From Gamsiella multidivaricata (taxonomy: Eukaryota > Mortierellomycota > Mortierellomycetes > Mortierellales > Mortierellaceae), in assembly GCF_025024155.1 (NCBI RefSeq), contig NW_026251789.1, forward strand, positions 94,693-158,692: 64,000 nucleotides of DNA, given 5' to 3'. This document shows positions 47,688 to 60,060 of the stretch, one piece after another (positions within the stretch are counted from its first letter, which is position 1; each line of letters starts with the position of its first letter). Under the pieces are notes generated by a model that had not been told where the DNA came from, did no database searches, and worked only from the letters and a program-made list of their open reading frames with translations. The position numbers were made by a program, and so were the translations under genes.

Positions 47688-49852
47688 CTAAACTGAAGAC
47701 AACAATCGCTCGCTCTCCTCACCGCGGTCCTGCTCACCGTGCTCTCCTGCTGTTTGAATTTGCTGCAGTTCTTGAGATGCCTTCTCTGCATCCAGGCGAC
47801 CTTGGTTCATGTCCACGCCAAAGTATATGATCGGAATCGGAAGACTCAACAGCACTAGCAGAAAGACAAAAGCATACCGAATCTCATGCGTCGCATCCGT
47901 GATAGCTGCCACCGCCAGTGGGCCTAGCCAGCTGCTTCCCTTATCTGTGATGGCATAAAGACCAAAGAACTCGGACTCTCGGCCACGGGGAACAAGATCT
48001 GCGAACATGGATCGGCAAAAGCTAAGAATATTCAGAGCGAAAGGAGTTTTTTTTTTTACTATTAGTAGAATGCAGCGATATTTTTGGGAATAAAGAACGT
48101 CAATGCGGACAAAATTATACATGCCTTTGAACAGCTCCAATCAGAAAACCAAAGTATGCGGCGACAGCAAAGAGCTCCTTTGCGGAGGAAAGATGGGGCC
48201 AGAATGAGAGAATTAAACCCAGCGTGCCATATACTGGGACCATGACCAGCATAATAAGCAGTAAAAGAACCATTTGCTTCTGATTGTAGCCCAATACCCG
48301 CTGCAGTTTAGGAAAGGCAAGTGTGCCTACCAGCGCACAGATCGGGACCTCGAGTGAGAGCAGGATCAGCTGTGTCTGTGGCATCTGTAGCGATGTCTTT
48401 GCAAACAAAAGAGCCACATTGGCAATGCTCGTGTACCCGTCTGAGAGAAAGAACCAGGAAATAAGAAACGCAAACGCACTGGGCAGCTTTCGAGCCTGGA
48501 CGATCGTTGCCCCGACTCGACTCCAAGAGTAAAGGACATACCGAGAGGCGACCCACAGGGACCCATGTTTCTGACTGCGATCCTCAAGACGAAGTTCCCG
48601 TCCAGGTCTCTGTTTCAGCCAAACGCCAGCCAGCGCTGCAAAGAGGAACCACCAAAGTCCAGATAGGAAAATGCCAACCTTGAGGGACCTTGTCGAGGAT
48701 TTGTCGCGATATGAGATGTAGAGACAGGCGAGTAGTAGTAGGATGCCTCCGAGATAGCCGCTCGCAAAGCCCTTAGCGCTGATCTGCCCCATAAGATGTC
48801 CTTTATCTTCGTTCAGCTGCTCGGACATTTCCATGACCAGCCATCTCTTTTGCTCCAACGTCTGCGCTGTTTCTGGAATCTCTGGTATGGCCGCATCAGG
48901 CTGCTCCTGGTCGTGAAGTAGAGTCGCACGGGCATCATCCGTACCATGCACATGACCCGCGCCTGCCATCTCGCTCATATCATTGCTCACGTCTGCAGCG
49001 AGTGACTGTATGGGATGTCCTGACTGAACCTCGACCTCGGTTTCAAGTTGTAGAAGCTGCTCGCGTCTACGACGCAGACGCTCCACGTTTCTAACCAAGA
49101 GGGGTAAATAGGCGTTGAAGCATACAATTCCGGCTCCAAAAGAGACATTAGCGATGACACTAAGTGCACCTGCCATCCACACATATGGTACTGCGCCGAT
49201 AAGCATGGTTGCAGTGGCGCCGATTGCTGAAAAGGCGATGAGCTGCTTCTTGCGGTATGAACCATAGTCGGCCATGGAACTAATGGAGACAACCGTCAAA
49301 GCCTTGATGTTATAGGAGACGTTAGCGTCCTCTGAAAGCCCTTTAGAGTCGATACACTACGCATATTCAAGTTCCGCTCTCATTTACCTGCAGGAACACT
49401 GCCAAAGACGTGAGATACATCACAAAGGACGCTGTATCCACCTCCAGGTGTCCAAAGCTAATCATGCACCTTGGCCTCTCCATGACTTGGGCATTGGTCC
49501 CCGTATTTAATGCTGTGATGCCTGTGATGCCTGTGATGTTCGGACGGGCAATGCATGGCTCGTTCGTCCCGTAGAGATGACCTTCCTCCGACGCCAGTGC
49601 CTCTAGTGTGATTGGGATGAAGCTAGTCAGAGCGACCTTGGTTGGGCGTTACAGCAACCACACATGTAGACCATTGGAGGTTAGTGCGAGTTGACAATTC
49701 CTATGCGCTTGTGTATAAGCGCGCATGTTTATGTGGGGCTGCATTCTTACCACCACGTATGCTTCACTCGCGAAGGCATAGCTGTACCAGGCCCATAGCT
49801 CCTTCTTGGTCGTGGGCGGCTCTGCAGGTGCCGGCGAGAACGATACGCGCAT
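47688..49852 (-). CDS. Atg22-like vacuolar amino-acid effluxer (MFS)
   Basis: Four exons, 49852-49751, 49636-49388, 49302-48125 and 48021-47688, give 620 residues. [20 protein letters not shown] and [13 protein letters not shown] match the Atg22 N-terminal span. Next comes [22 protein letters not shown], then [12 protein letters not shown] with the MFS loop motif. A long hydrophilic loop (VQSGHP to ETAQT) separates the two halves. The second half has [34 protein letters not shown] and SSWLGP, all typical of Atg22. In yeast, Atg22 releases amino acids from the vacuole after autophagy. The third intron uses a GC donor (AG|GCATGT at 48124), needed to keep the FFGLY half in frame. GGCATCACA is repeated three times near 49525. 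Confidence 0.9.
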
Positions 49853-50331
49853 TACAATAATTATATGTCTCCGATGCGTCTATCGTTGTCGGTGCGTGGG
49901 TCGGTGTTTAGTAAGGGCGCAATGGTGATGAGAAGTGTGAATGGAAATGTGGTTGAAGGGTGGAGATTGAATGAGAAAAAGGACGACGTGCTTTTGCAGG
50001 GGAGAGGGACATCTATTTTCAAATGAAGGGTGCCCGACGACAACCCCGCATCGAGGCATGTATCCGTTGAAAATCGACAGATTAATCGCCCCTGAAGAAG
50101 GCACAGTATGCCAACTGGTAGTGACTGATGGCCCAAATCCAGCATGGTTCCACTCGGCAACCCGATCCTGCGTGGATTTCCTGTGAATATGTGAGTACAA
50201 CATAATCCGTGGCCTAGAGCCTGAGTTTAGAAAAAACCCCCAGCTGCATTGATACCTTAGTGGCCGCCGTACTTCGTCTTGTATATTTGAGTGTGGCTCC
50301 TCCTGTAACTTCGCCCTGTTTGAACATTGCA
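49853..50331. promoter_or_regulatory. Divergent upstream region of Atg22-like and METTL16 genes
   Basis: 479 bp between divergent start codons with no supported gene. Confidence 0.4.
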
Positions 50332-52563
50332 ATGCCCAAGCGCAGACTTGAAGATACGCCGGGGATGCACCCCTCCAACCCATATCGCGATAATCCACCG
50401 GACTTTGCTGCCCTCGCTGAGCTGTATCCGTCCCTAAAGCCATTGTAACGTCTCGATCGCGATGCAGGCCTTGGCTCATTGTCTGATTCGGTTTTCGAAT
50501 GAACATTCCTCACTCACAAAGATCACTTCGTATTCAGTGTCACCATCAAAACCACAGGATCAAAGACCCAGGGCACTATCAACTTCCGGGATCCAATGGC
50601 ACTACGGTAACGATCGCTGTATATTTCTTACTGCCGCAACAGGCAACAGAACTCCCGTACTAATATCATTCCCTGTTTAATCCTAACACTAGTGAGCTGA
50701 CCTACTGTCTCCTACGACGCGACTTCTCCATTGAACTGGATATCCCAATCGACTCTCTCTGTCCCGCTGCAAGTGCCTTATTTGTTTCAGATAGAATTCT
50801 AAACGACTACAATATGTATGACACTAATTGCTTCTAATATTTCTTTCTGGAGACCAGGTGCCCAACCGCGTAAACTATGTGTGTTGGATCGAAGACTTGA
50901 TGAGCAATAACTCCCAAGGAAGTATTCGCGGGATCGACATGTATGTATATCTGGAATCACAGCGACATCGCTCTGACCTGCCTCCAATCGCTTGCATTCC
51001 TTAACACGTATGATTTATAATTCATAGCGGCACAGGTGCCTCATGTATCTATCCACTACTGGGTTGCACTCGGAACAAGAACTGGAAGATGGTGGCAACA
51101 GGTGTGTTTGAAGCATCAAAGAAAGGCGCAGATGAAGTGGCTGACGAATAAAAAAAAAAAAAAAAAAAGACTGACATGGGCTTCTCACTAGACATCGACG
51201 ATAGGTCCATCTCGTATGCAACTGAAAATGTGGCCAGAAACAACCTCTATCACGCTGTGATCGTCGTCAAGAACACGTCATCTTTAATCTTCCCTGATCC
51301 GTTATTTAAAGAGGACGATGAAAGGTATGCTCTTGTGTGCCACCGCAAGTTATGTCACCATTGATCTGATTGTTGAGCAATGGAACGCATGTTTGTCTTA
51401 GGTATGATTTCTGCATGTGCAATCCACCCTTCTACGAGGATGAACAGGATATTCAGGACAGTCTCGAAGATAAAGAATATCTACCCTCGGCAACCTGTCA
51501 AGGGACGCCAAACGAGATGATAACGGCTGGGGGAGAGGTTCAATTCGTGAAACAAATGATCGACGAGAGCCGACAATGGCAAACGCGGATAAGGTACTAT
51601 TCGCCGAAGAAATTGCGTTCTGGATACGCTGACATTGCTCCTGTTCTTCAACAATTTAACGAACATGGCATTTATTTTAGATGGTACACGAGCATGCTTG
51701 GGAAAAAAGATTCAATGGACAAAGTCGCTGCATATCTTAAAGAGAGCAAGGTAAGGATCATGATTATGAGCAGCTGCTTACTCGGACAAAAAAATAGGAA
51801 CAATGCTGATATTGTAGTTGTTCTTCCAAATGTTAGATACTAAATTATACCCTGACAACATTTCGTCAAGGTCGAACAAGTAGATGGGCCTTGGCGTGGT
51901 CCTTTGGAGATGAGCACGCTTCTTGGGTATAGCAAATGCGTCTGTTATTTTCATATTCTACTGTAAAGATACTGTTCTGATCGCACCTTCTCTGCTATCA
52001 TTCAACAGGCATCGATTCAACACACCCCAAAAAAGATGATCAAGCTCGCTCCACCAGTAACGGCTCTTTCGTTCAATGTTGCTGACACGACCCTCAAATC
52101 GGCTGTGAACCATGCCACGGCAATTCTAGATCGCATCTCTGTTGATTATCAAGTGCAGAACAAAGATTCCTTCCATGGGGGCAAAGAGCCAAGAGTATTT
52201 CGAGGGTCCGTCCGAACCAATACTTGGTCGCGAGCTGCGCGGAGGGCATTGGCCAGGAAAGCCAAGGAGCAAGACGGGGCTGCAGACGAAACCGCAACCA
52301 TTGAGCGTCCTGGATTATCTACACCGTTAGCCGCTATGGCCTTCGAACTTCGCATATTTCCTCCCGATGATTCACGAGGGCCTGTAAGTAGCTCATCAAC
52401 CACGGCGTCGCCTGCCAATACCCTTACTATGCAGATGACCTGGACAGTAGGACAGGATCGCGACCTCTTTGAGTCCTTCTTTTTGCACTTTCGCACCAAC
52501 TTTTTACAGCGTCTAGGACCATCATCATCCCCTTCCGACAGTCCTATTAACAAGTCAGTCTAG
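50332..52563 (+). CDS. METTL16: METTL16-type RNA N6-adenosine methyltransferase
   Basis: Methylates adenosine in structured RNA; family members modify U6 snRNA. Ten exons: 50332-50444, 50538-50606, 50693-50768, 50858-50940, 51028-51101, 51192-51324, 51402-51593, 51681-51750, 51837-51926 and 52009-52563. They give 484 residues. NPYRDNPPDFAALAELYP matches the METTL16 N-terminal RNA-binding segment. GIDIGTGASCIYPLLG binds SAM. YDFCMCNPPFYEDE holds the catalytic NPPF. MITAGGEVQFVKQMIDES, RWYTSMLGKKDSM and TFRQGRTSRWALAWSFGD are family blocks. The C-terminal 185 residues are poorly conserved and may stand in for the vertebrate C-terminal region. Intron 3 starts with GC (GCT|GCAAGT at 50769). A poly(A) tract sits in intron 5. 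Confidence 0.93.
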
Positions 52564-52801
52564 CCATGATCGTGGTCTTCTCTGGCTAGCTACACACGCG
52601 TCTATTTTGCGCAGCAAGCTTGGCCATATGCGTTCGGCTCAGCAATTGGCAATGCCGAAATAAAGTTGCCTTCCATCTTTTCTCTCCACACCTTCCTCTT
52701 CATTCACAATCCCTCATCACCCTCAATACCACTTCTTTACTTTCGCTATAAATCACTGTCTCATTCAACACCTCTTCGCCATCTAAGACTTCTCTCAGAC
52801 G

Positions 52802-55285
52802 ATGGTGCAGATCATACATGCTAAAGCACTTTTTGACTGTGTTGGAGACGAGGACTCGGAGCTGACCTTTCAAGAGGGCGATACGCTCGTTGGCGGTAGC
52901 TATAAATATTCACCTTTGCTGTATAATTGTATAATTGATGTTATGGACATACATGATGTATACGTTCTGACTAGATCCTGTGCGCCTATGGATTTTATCT
53001 AGTGCGTGAAACCTCAGAGGAAGGCTGGCTACATGGGCGCTTAGAGAGGACGGGCGAGGAGGGTCTATTTCCCGATAACTACGTCGAACTCATTCATGTA
53101 AAAGCGGAGGTAAGGGAATCCATATGGTACCAAACAGGATAATCGATGACGATGTATTCCGCACGAGGCTAACACCATCTTACCTTGATATAGGCGTCCT
53201 CAAAACCTCCAGCAGATGCAGTCCCGCCTCAGTTACCAGTGAGAACGTCTGTGGGCATCAAAGGTGCATCTTCGACTTCAATAACATCAGAAGTAGCATC
53301 CGCACAACAATCTAATACCGTGGCTACTCCCGCTAAGCCGCTACTTCCTGCAAGGAAAGGCCAAGCACCATCAACTGAAAGAGTCAGGAACGACGGAGGC
53401 AGCAAGCCATTAGCGACCTCAGGAGGTAATGAGAAGTCAGGCAATAATGTTGCATCGACTAACGTATTAATGCCAAGGGTGGGATCGAGATCCACGTATG
53501 GCTTCGCCAAACCGGACGGCCTTGGGACACAAGCCAAAGGTCGAAAATCTGAACCTCCAACGCTGCCGAGAAGAGGTGACACTTTGGATCATAATAGTAA
53601 CGGCGCAATGGATCAGTCTTCTGCCGCCGGACCAGCACTGTCTGTAAGGGAGCGCATGGCCAACTTGTCGATGGCTAGTCAGCGGCAGATTAGCTCACCC
53701 TCAAATCCCGCGATATTACCGCAGTCTGCTCCTCTCCCACCAAGGCTGGGTACAAAGGAGCAAGGAAAGGAACAAACGCCCAGCACAGTCCACTCGCCAC
53801 TCTCATCAGCAGCGAGACCAGCGCTACCGCCTCGGACACTATCCCCCAGTCCCATGCAATCGCCATCGCTGTCATCTTCAGCCGCCACAACTGCAAAGCA
53901 TGTTTACCAAGTCCAGGATGCGGCTGTTCCAGTTCCCAAGCTGACAACCTTTGCACGACCTCGATCTGCAAGGACAGGAAGAAATTCAGGATTATCAGAA
54001 CAAAAGCAGACTCCATCTTCGTCTCCCGCATCAAACAATTCTGAGAATCCTTCTACACCACCAAAACTCCCCAATCGCACCCCCAGCATAGCCGTCGCAA
54101 ATACTCCAAACTCGAACGCTTCATCTGTAAGCACACTGGCAGACAAGCCGAGCGGTTCAGGGCCTGTTCGATTTAGTCCCTCAGTAGTTCGACAGACCTC
54201 CTCCGAAATCAATGCTTTACCTGCCATTTCAAGAAACACGCTGCCCTTACCACTGCCTTCCAGGAACAACTTGAATACTTCTCCACTCTCAACGCCTGCA
54301 GGAAATATAACGCAGGGCTTGCCCAGATCAGCTACCACCGGAGGATTCAAGAATGTGGGGTCTCTTGAAGCAAATGGCATCGTTGACACAACAAAAGATT
54401 CTAGTAGCACGGCTGGTTCCCCCTTTGGCGTGAGACTGAACTCTGTGGGATCTAGAACACCTAAGGAAATACGCACTCTATCAACAGTGTCCGTTCCAGC
54501 TGTCACTCCCGAGCCTACGAATAATATGGCCCCTCCCTTGCCTGCTCGATCGACCACCATTTCCTCGACACCCTTAATTCAGCCGATAGCGTTGACGACA
54601 CCATCGATGAAACTGCAACGGGAAGTGCCCACCCGTCCGTTCTCTTCATTTACTCCAAATGGGTCTCAGGTGAAGCAGGACAATACGCCTGTCCGCAGCA
54701 CGCGAGTAGGGGATATTGTTGGGCGCAGCTGGGGTGCTCTATCGTCGCCATCGAAGGCTGCATTAGGAAGCGGCGTTACAATGCCATCACCTCGGTTACC
54801 AGAAAGCTCTGCTCCAGAGACTGTTGGTATCAAGTGGGATGCGAGAAAAAGATATGAGGCTTTGTTCAATTCCACAACCTCTGGGGATTATATTGAAGGT
54901 ATCCTGCGTCTTAGTTTATTTTTGTAGCGTTCTGATTGCTTGAATTGTCACAACAGTTCATTGACATTCTACTTTATCTAGGCGCCAAAGTTCATGCGAT
55001 TTATGTGAGAAGCCGCCTGGATTCTAAGACTCTGGCACAGATATGGTAATGCAAGCAGATCGATTGGGTTTATCAACGCTGCATTCACGTGCTATTATTC
55101 ATCCGGCCCTGTTTTTTTGCTCTTAACTGACTAATATATGTAGGGATTTGGTGGATGTCGACAATGCTGGGCGCCTGAGTCGAGCGCAGTTCTGTATGGG
55201 CTTGTACCTGATTGACGAGCGCCTTGCTACCGGCCTAATTCCTCTAGAGGTCTCTGATGAACTCTGGGTCTCAGTCATGCTCTAA
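52802..55285 (+). CDS. SH3 - proline/serine-rich linker - EH domain protein
   Basis: Five exons, 52802-52895, 53003-53109, 53194-54898, 54982-55045 and 55144-55285, give 703 residues. An N-terminal SH3 domain (ALFDC, ELTFQEGDTL, EEGWLHGRL, GLFPDNYVELI) covers residues 1-67. The linker of about 540 residues is rich in S, T, P and N with many PxLPxR-type motifs (LLPARKG, PALPPRT, PPLPARS) that could bind SH3 domains. The C-terminal EH domain (WDARKRYEALFN to the end) carries one EF-hand-like loop (DVDNAGRLSRAQF) and LAQIWDLVD. EH domains bind NPF motifs. This points to endocytosis or cortical actin, as in yeast EH proteins; the exact ortholog is not clear. Confidence 0.87.
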
Positions 55286-57440
55286 TAAACAGCGGTAAAT
55301 GATCGCAAAGGGTCAGCCACAACACTACGTTCAACTTTGTGTAACGATGCAGACGCGTGACAATTGCGCTACGGACGAATTCAGCTGTGGTTCATATTTG
55401 ATTTGGTTTGGTTCGCACATTCATTCCTGCGAGCACTGTGCATGCGTTGCTGTACCAACTTAGATGCGGTCTCTATCAAAGTCATCATGTTATACCCAGC
55501 TCATCAAGATGATCGAAAAGAGTGAAGCTGTTTTTGAAGAACTACCTCCAGTTTATTTCAGTCAACTAGTGAACACTGCACTGCTTTTTTCTGCCTGGTA
55601 TGAGTCCACTTATCTTCTATCTCAGTCTCCCATTCTTTTTTCTTTAAAAGACTTGTCCGTGCACTCGTTGACGCCACCTATGTACCGAAGTACAATAATA
55701 CTATAACCACGTACCGCATACTTCATAATAAACTCTGTACAAAACTTCAATGAAAAGACCCCGCCTTGCCACGAATGACTGAAGCCAGTTCAAGATCCTG
55801 TCAGGTCTGATGGAGCCGAAAATCAGCCTTGTCCCACAAACTACCTGGAGTGAGGTGGGTAAGGTATTCCGCATCAGTAGTTCCAAAAAGACATACGGAG
55901 GCCGTCGCGCTGGAACCATCGATTCCCACATAGTAAGTGTACAGCAGGAGGATATCAAGAGCAGAAGGCGGTGGAATGCTGGAAGGGGAGATGGAGAATT
56001 TTTACATGCCCTGCTTGTCTTCTGATTTCGCAATTGGAATGGCTGGAGTCTATATGAAAACTCACCCTTGCTCGCTCGGAACTCTATCAACCCATCGATA
56101 CCGCTCCAGCAGATGATCTTTTCCTGGATTGAAAATGCTTATGGCAACGACAACGAGGATTGGAGATGCGAGTGCCTGAACGAAATGAACGAGATGAACG
56201 AGATCAACCCGAATGTTGTGTCACCTATTGGGGACGAGTCCTCATCAGGAACAAAACAGCATGAGAAACCAGCGGTTGACACGGCGGTACACCTTGAAGA
56301 AGATATTGTTGGGCCTAACCTCTTGAACTTGCTTGTGCGGTGCTGGCGAGTCGTACTCCAAGACGCTGCCTATGGTCATCACAGTAAGATTTTGCGAGAC
56401 AATGCCTTTAAGTCACTATCTTCATGGAGCTTCGGAAAAGATGGGTGCTGTGGCAGATATTGACGAAGTGGACCCAATGCAGAAACACAACGTGATTACC
56501 GTCATAGCAGACCAGCTGAAGGTCCAGTCAACGGTCAATTGAGTCAATACCAACTAACTCAATTGACTCATCAGGATGTGCAGCAACCCCTACAGCAGCT
56601 AGGATAGCAAACGTTGGCGTATATTCAGAGCGGACTTTAAGATATCATATAGCTCTTTATTAGATAGGAGCAGCAGCAGGAGCGCTAAGAGCAGCGACAA
56701 GAAAGCAACAGATGAAATGGCTTCGGCAGGTCTACATGCAACAGCAGCAGATTTCGCAACTGTGGTAACTGCAGCTGAGTGGGCAGCCGTCATTCATGCC
56801 GCAACCCTACGTGCCGCACTCTCAAGGGCCACAACCACCGCTTATGCCGTAAGCTCAGTGACCACCGCTACAGAGCGCCTTTTGACAGTCTTAGCTGCAC
56901 TGTCACCCATGCCGCTGCCGCGATCAATGTTTGGTGGCCCGCTCCCTTTTACTTGTAAACCAATAATACATTTCTATATGCTACTAAAAAGCAGACAGTC
57001 TTCTAGCATTCGAGCAGATAGGTATAAAGGATGGAAAGGATTGCGACCGAGAAAAGACAAAATGGGGGACGGTTGAAGAAAGAATGGACGAGAAAAAGAA
57101 GGATTGGCTCTTTGATGTAACGTGAGCTACAAGGAGACGCGTACATGATCCTGGCGCGTCTAAGGTATTTCCTTTTTGGGACATTCTGGTGCAGTTGATA
57201 TAATTGAACAGTCAGCATCTCCTCCAACACGCACCAGTTCGACATCTGTCTGTCGTTTGCTACTTCCCCCCTCCAAGCCGCGCCGCCACTTTTTGTTGAT
57301 ACTTTCATTTATTGATCCAAAGACGGATAAAAAGTCTACAAAGTCGCGACTCGTAAGTTACATTCCATGCTTTTCACCAGGTTGCATCGTAGTATTAAAA
57401 TAAAGCCCTGTGTTTTATGGTCCCGCCTTCTAACAACGAC
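55286..57440. other. Region without recognised gene
   Basis: Frames exist at 55464-55706, 55701-56090 (minus) and 56068-56463 (plus), but none resembles a known family. The last has an NEMNEMNEIN repeat, then VVLQDAAYGHHSKI. Interrupted frames and uneven composition suggest decayed transposon or pseudogene sequence. 56640-56900 is alanine/serine low-complexity in translation. Confidence 0.3.
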
Positions 57441-57445
57441 TATAA

Positions 57446-57752
57446 TTGTATTCTCCTCTCGCAGGCGTAACATGGGGCGTCAGGGGCCTGCGGAAAGTTA
57501 CCAGAACTCAAGGCTACAAACCGGCTGAGTTTACATCTCAGAGCTATCCCAAAACCCCAGCAGTTACTGGAGACTGGGCCTCCAAGGAACCTTTTTTTGG
57601 TCTATATGAGACGCGTTTGCTGGGAACCCACCAGGTAAGGCCTATTTATTGAGTCTGATTGATGCATCGAATGACTCTCCTCGCTCCTTCTGTCTGAACG
57701 ACTCCCCATCGGCAACTCTAGCGAGAACATAGGCGAATAACGGGTGACTGAG
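57446..57752 (+). other. Possible small gene (two exon-like pieces), unrecognised
   Basis: After a CTCTCGCAG acceptor near 57466, an open frame with VRGLRKVTRTQGYKP, SYPKTPAV and DWASKEPFFGLYETRLLGTHQ ends at a GTAAGG donor (57633). A TCTAG acceptor near 57721 continues the frame with REHRRITGD and a stop. No start-containing exon with matching phase was found upstream, though 57176-57355 is open and ends in a GTAAGT donor. Basic, short, with a mitochondrial-protein look; family unknown. Confidence 0.3.
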
Positions 57753-58295
57753 CAGAGTGCGTATCCTACGCGTGTGAGCTACTCACCCGGTTATTCCCCA
57801 AGTTCCAGAAGCTGTAGAGCTCCCCCACTGCCAGGATATGTGGCCCACGCCTGTTCTGCATGCAGACCCATGGACACAGCAAGGGATGCTGACAGCAACC
57901 ATAGGCATGAATGAAATCAGCATACAGGCGGTATGCTGAGTCATAGACGCGGTTTTGACAGCGGGTGTGCCGAACAGTGTCCCCTTGCCGTAAGGCATAG
58001 ATTAGAATCTAGATTCCGCCCCACTATACCATCAAATGAGTCCTGCACGACCGGGAAATGGGCTTCAGATGTTCCATAGGTCGAAAGACATAATATCGAC
58101 GGCATCATTCCTATTCTGAGCACTTGCGATCCATCCGCGTCGGAGGAGTGTGTGCTGATAGCCAGAAAGAGAGTTTATTCTGCCTTGCATTTTTTCAAAC
58201 CCGCAGAGTTCCATAATTGCACGGGTTATCGACATCAATTTCCTCTCTGCCCTCTGCATCGCAATTCAACATCCATTTTAATCAAGGCCAACACG

Positions 58296-58876
58296 ATGCA
58301 TGCCACAAGAACCCTCATTCTCAGATCGAGCCAGCGCATGGTCTCTTCGCTGATCGCCCGCCAGCAAATACCGATCCTGGCTCATGTTCCCAGCGCAGTC
58401 GCTTTTAAGGCGAAGCAGCAACAGCAGGAGCGTTTATTTACTTTTTCCTCGCGGATCATGTTTGCAGCCAATGCTGGAGATGTCGATAAGGGCGTCCAGA
58501 ATATCGCGGATCTGTTCATGACTGCACGCGACGAGGTATGGCAAAACGAGGACACAGCAGAGGACGGCGCAACATGCGTGCGACTGCAGTTGCAAACTGG
58601 CGTAAATGTCTGAATAGTATCGGCTGACAGGATTTTGTCTTCTTTGAAAACAATATATTTTAGTTGGAGTATGCAGAGGAGGCACGGGGAACGGTCTACT
58701 ACAACGACGACAAGGATGGCGCGCGTGAAGCCGTCCAGGAGTGCTTGAATGCATACGATGTGCTGTTGAAGGAGCTGGACGACGCCCAAAAGCTGGATGT
58801 GCAGCGCAAAATTGGACTCAAGATCATGGAGCTCAAGTCTCAGCTGGATGCCCTCAATGAAGAAGAACTCGAATAA
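58296..58876 (+). CDS. Small helical protein with presequence-like N-terminus, unknown function
   Basis: Two exons, 58296-58535 and 58664-58876, give 150 residues. The first 45 residues are rich in R, S, L and A with no acidic residues (RTLILRSSQRMVSSLIARQQ), as in mitochondrial targeting sequences. The rest is acidic and strongly helical (VQNIADLFMTARDE|LEYAEEARGTVYYNDDKDGA, then KLDVQRKIGLKIMELKSQLDAL), probably a coiled coil. The exon junction is phase 0 with clean GTATGG/TTTTAG sites. The sequence looks evolutionarily constrained, but I do not recognise the family. Confidence 0.7.
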
Positions 58877-59114
58877 AAACCTGAAGTCGATTCTTTTAGA
58901 ATATTGGGTGGGCCGATCTTTTGTCGGAGGATGGAAGGGAACTTGAAAGCGATACATTGTGGTGCATTACAGGCAGCAGTAGCAGCACTTTATCACAATC
59001 CTTGACATTCATGATAAATCTCGAATATGGATATCTTATTCGACAAAGGACTACTATATTCTGAACAGGAGGTCAATTGCACTGACCGACTTGACTCCTA
59101 CGTCAATCGTCAAT

Positions 59115-59924
59115 TCACTTGCGACAAATGATTTCACCATGGAGGATCGCGTACCAGCCATCATCGTCTTCGATCCACTTTTGCCAACCTTGTGCCATGT
59201 CCTTCAGTTCTTCCTGCGTAGCGAGACCCTTGTCCAGGGCAATGGTTGCAAAGGCAGATGAGAGGGTGCGCTCTTTCATCGTCCCACCCCAGTACGCGCG
59301 TTCCTCAGGGGTGGAGTAGCACCAAGTTCCAGCACTGCAGGTGATTTGCGATCGCTCGAATCCTGCTTGCTGTGCCCAAACGTGGATGTGGCTTCCTGGG
59401 TGTGGGTTTCCTCCCTTGAGCTGCGCAATGCGGGTTTGAAGGTCCCAATATGCTTTCAAGCCAGCCGACTCTGGGTACCATGTTGGGGTGGCGGATTCGC
59501 GTGCGGCCACAATACCGCCGGGCTTAGTCACTCGACACATCTCGCGTAGCGCCTGAACAGGATCGGCAACGTGCTGCAGGACCTGATGGGCATGGACCAC
59601 GTCGAAGGTATTGTCGGGGAACTCGAGAGCGTGGATGTCACCAATACGAAATTCGGCATTTGTGACACCTTCCTTGGCGGCAAAGGCGCGCGCCTGCTCC
59701 AGAGGCTCAGCGGTGTACTCAACTCCTATCACACGGCCGTGGGGCACTAGTTTGGCTATGTCGACGGATATGCTGCCTGGGCCGCAGCCGACATCGAGGA
59801 TAGTCATTTCGGGCTTGAGATAGGGCACAAGATATGCTGCAGAGTTAGCGGCCGTACGCCAGCCGTGGGTGCGGAGCACGGCGCTGGTGTGATCTGAGCT
59901 GTATACAATGGGGTGAGAAGACAT
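59115..59924 (-). CDS. Class I SAM-dependent methyltransferase (UbiE/methyltransferase-11 type)
   Basis: Single exon, 269 residues. The SAM-binding motif I VLDVGCGPGS appears as ILDVGCGPGSIS (about residue 41), followed by GVEYT (motif II acidic residue). IGDIHALEFPDNTFDVVHAHQVLQHV and a post-motif (MCRVTKPGGIVA) complete the fold. The C-terminal half has WYPESAGLKAYWDLQ and EERAYWGGTMKER, shared with many fungal methyltransferases of unknown substrate. The lack of introns, against intron-rich neighbours, is notable but not proof of transfer. Confidence 0.85.
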   Translation of the reverse strand: MSSHPIVYSSDHTSAVLRTHGWRTAANSAAYLVPYLKPEMTILDVGCGPGSISVDIAKLVPHGRVIGVEYTAEPLEQARAFAAKEGVTNAEFRIGDIHALEFPDNTFDVVHAHQVLQHVADPVQALREMCRVTKPGGIVAARESATPTWYPESAGLKAYWDLQTRIAQLKGGNPHPGSHIHVWAQQAGFERSQITCSAGTWCYSTPEERAYWGGTMKERTLSSAFATIALDKGLATQEELKDMAQGWQKWIEDDDGWYAILHGEIICRK

Positions 59925-60060
59925 TTTGGTAGGGGTAGTGTTGTGATGGTATGCTCGTCTTTTATGTTAGAAATTTTCGCAGTGGGAATGGAAGGTCACT
60001 CCGTATTTTTGAGACCCTTTTCTGAATCCTCTGTTCAGTCAAAAATGGTTTTTGTGTGCA

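Noticed and set aside
57783..58123. Two minus-strand frames (W/C/H-rich)
   Set aside because: They fall in different frames with stops between, no start or splice context was found, and no family is recognised. Possibly decayed element sequence.
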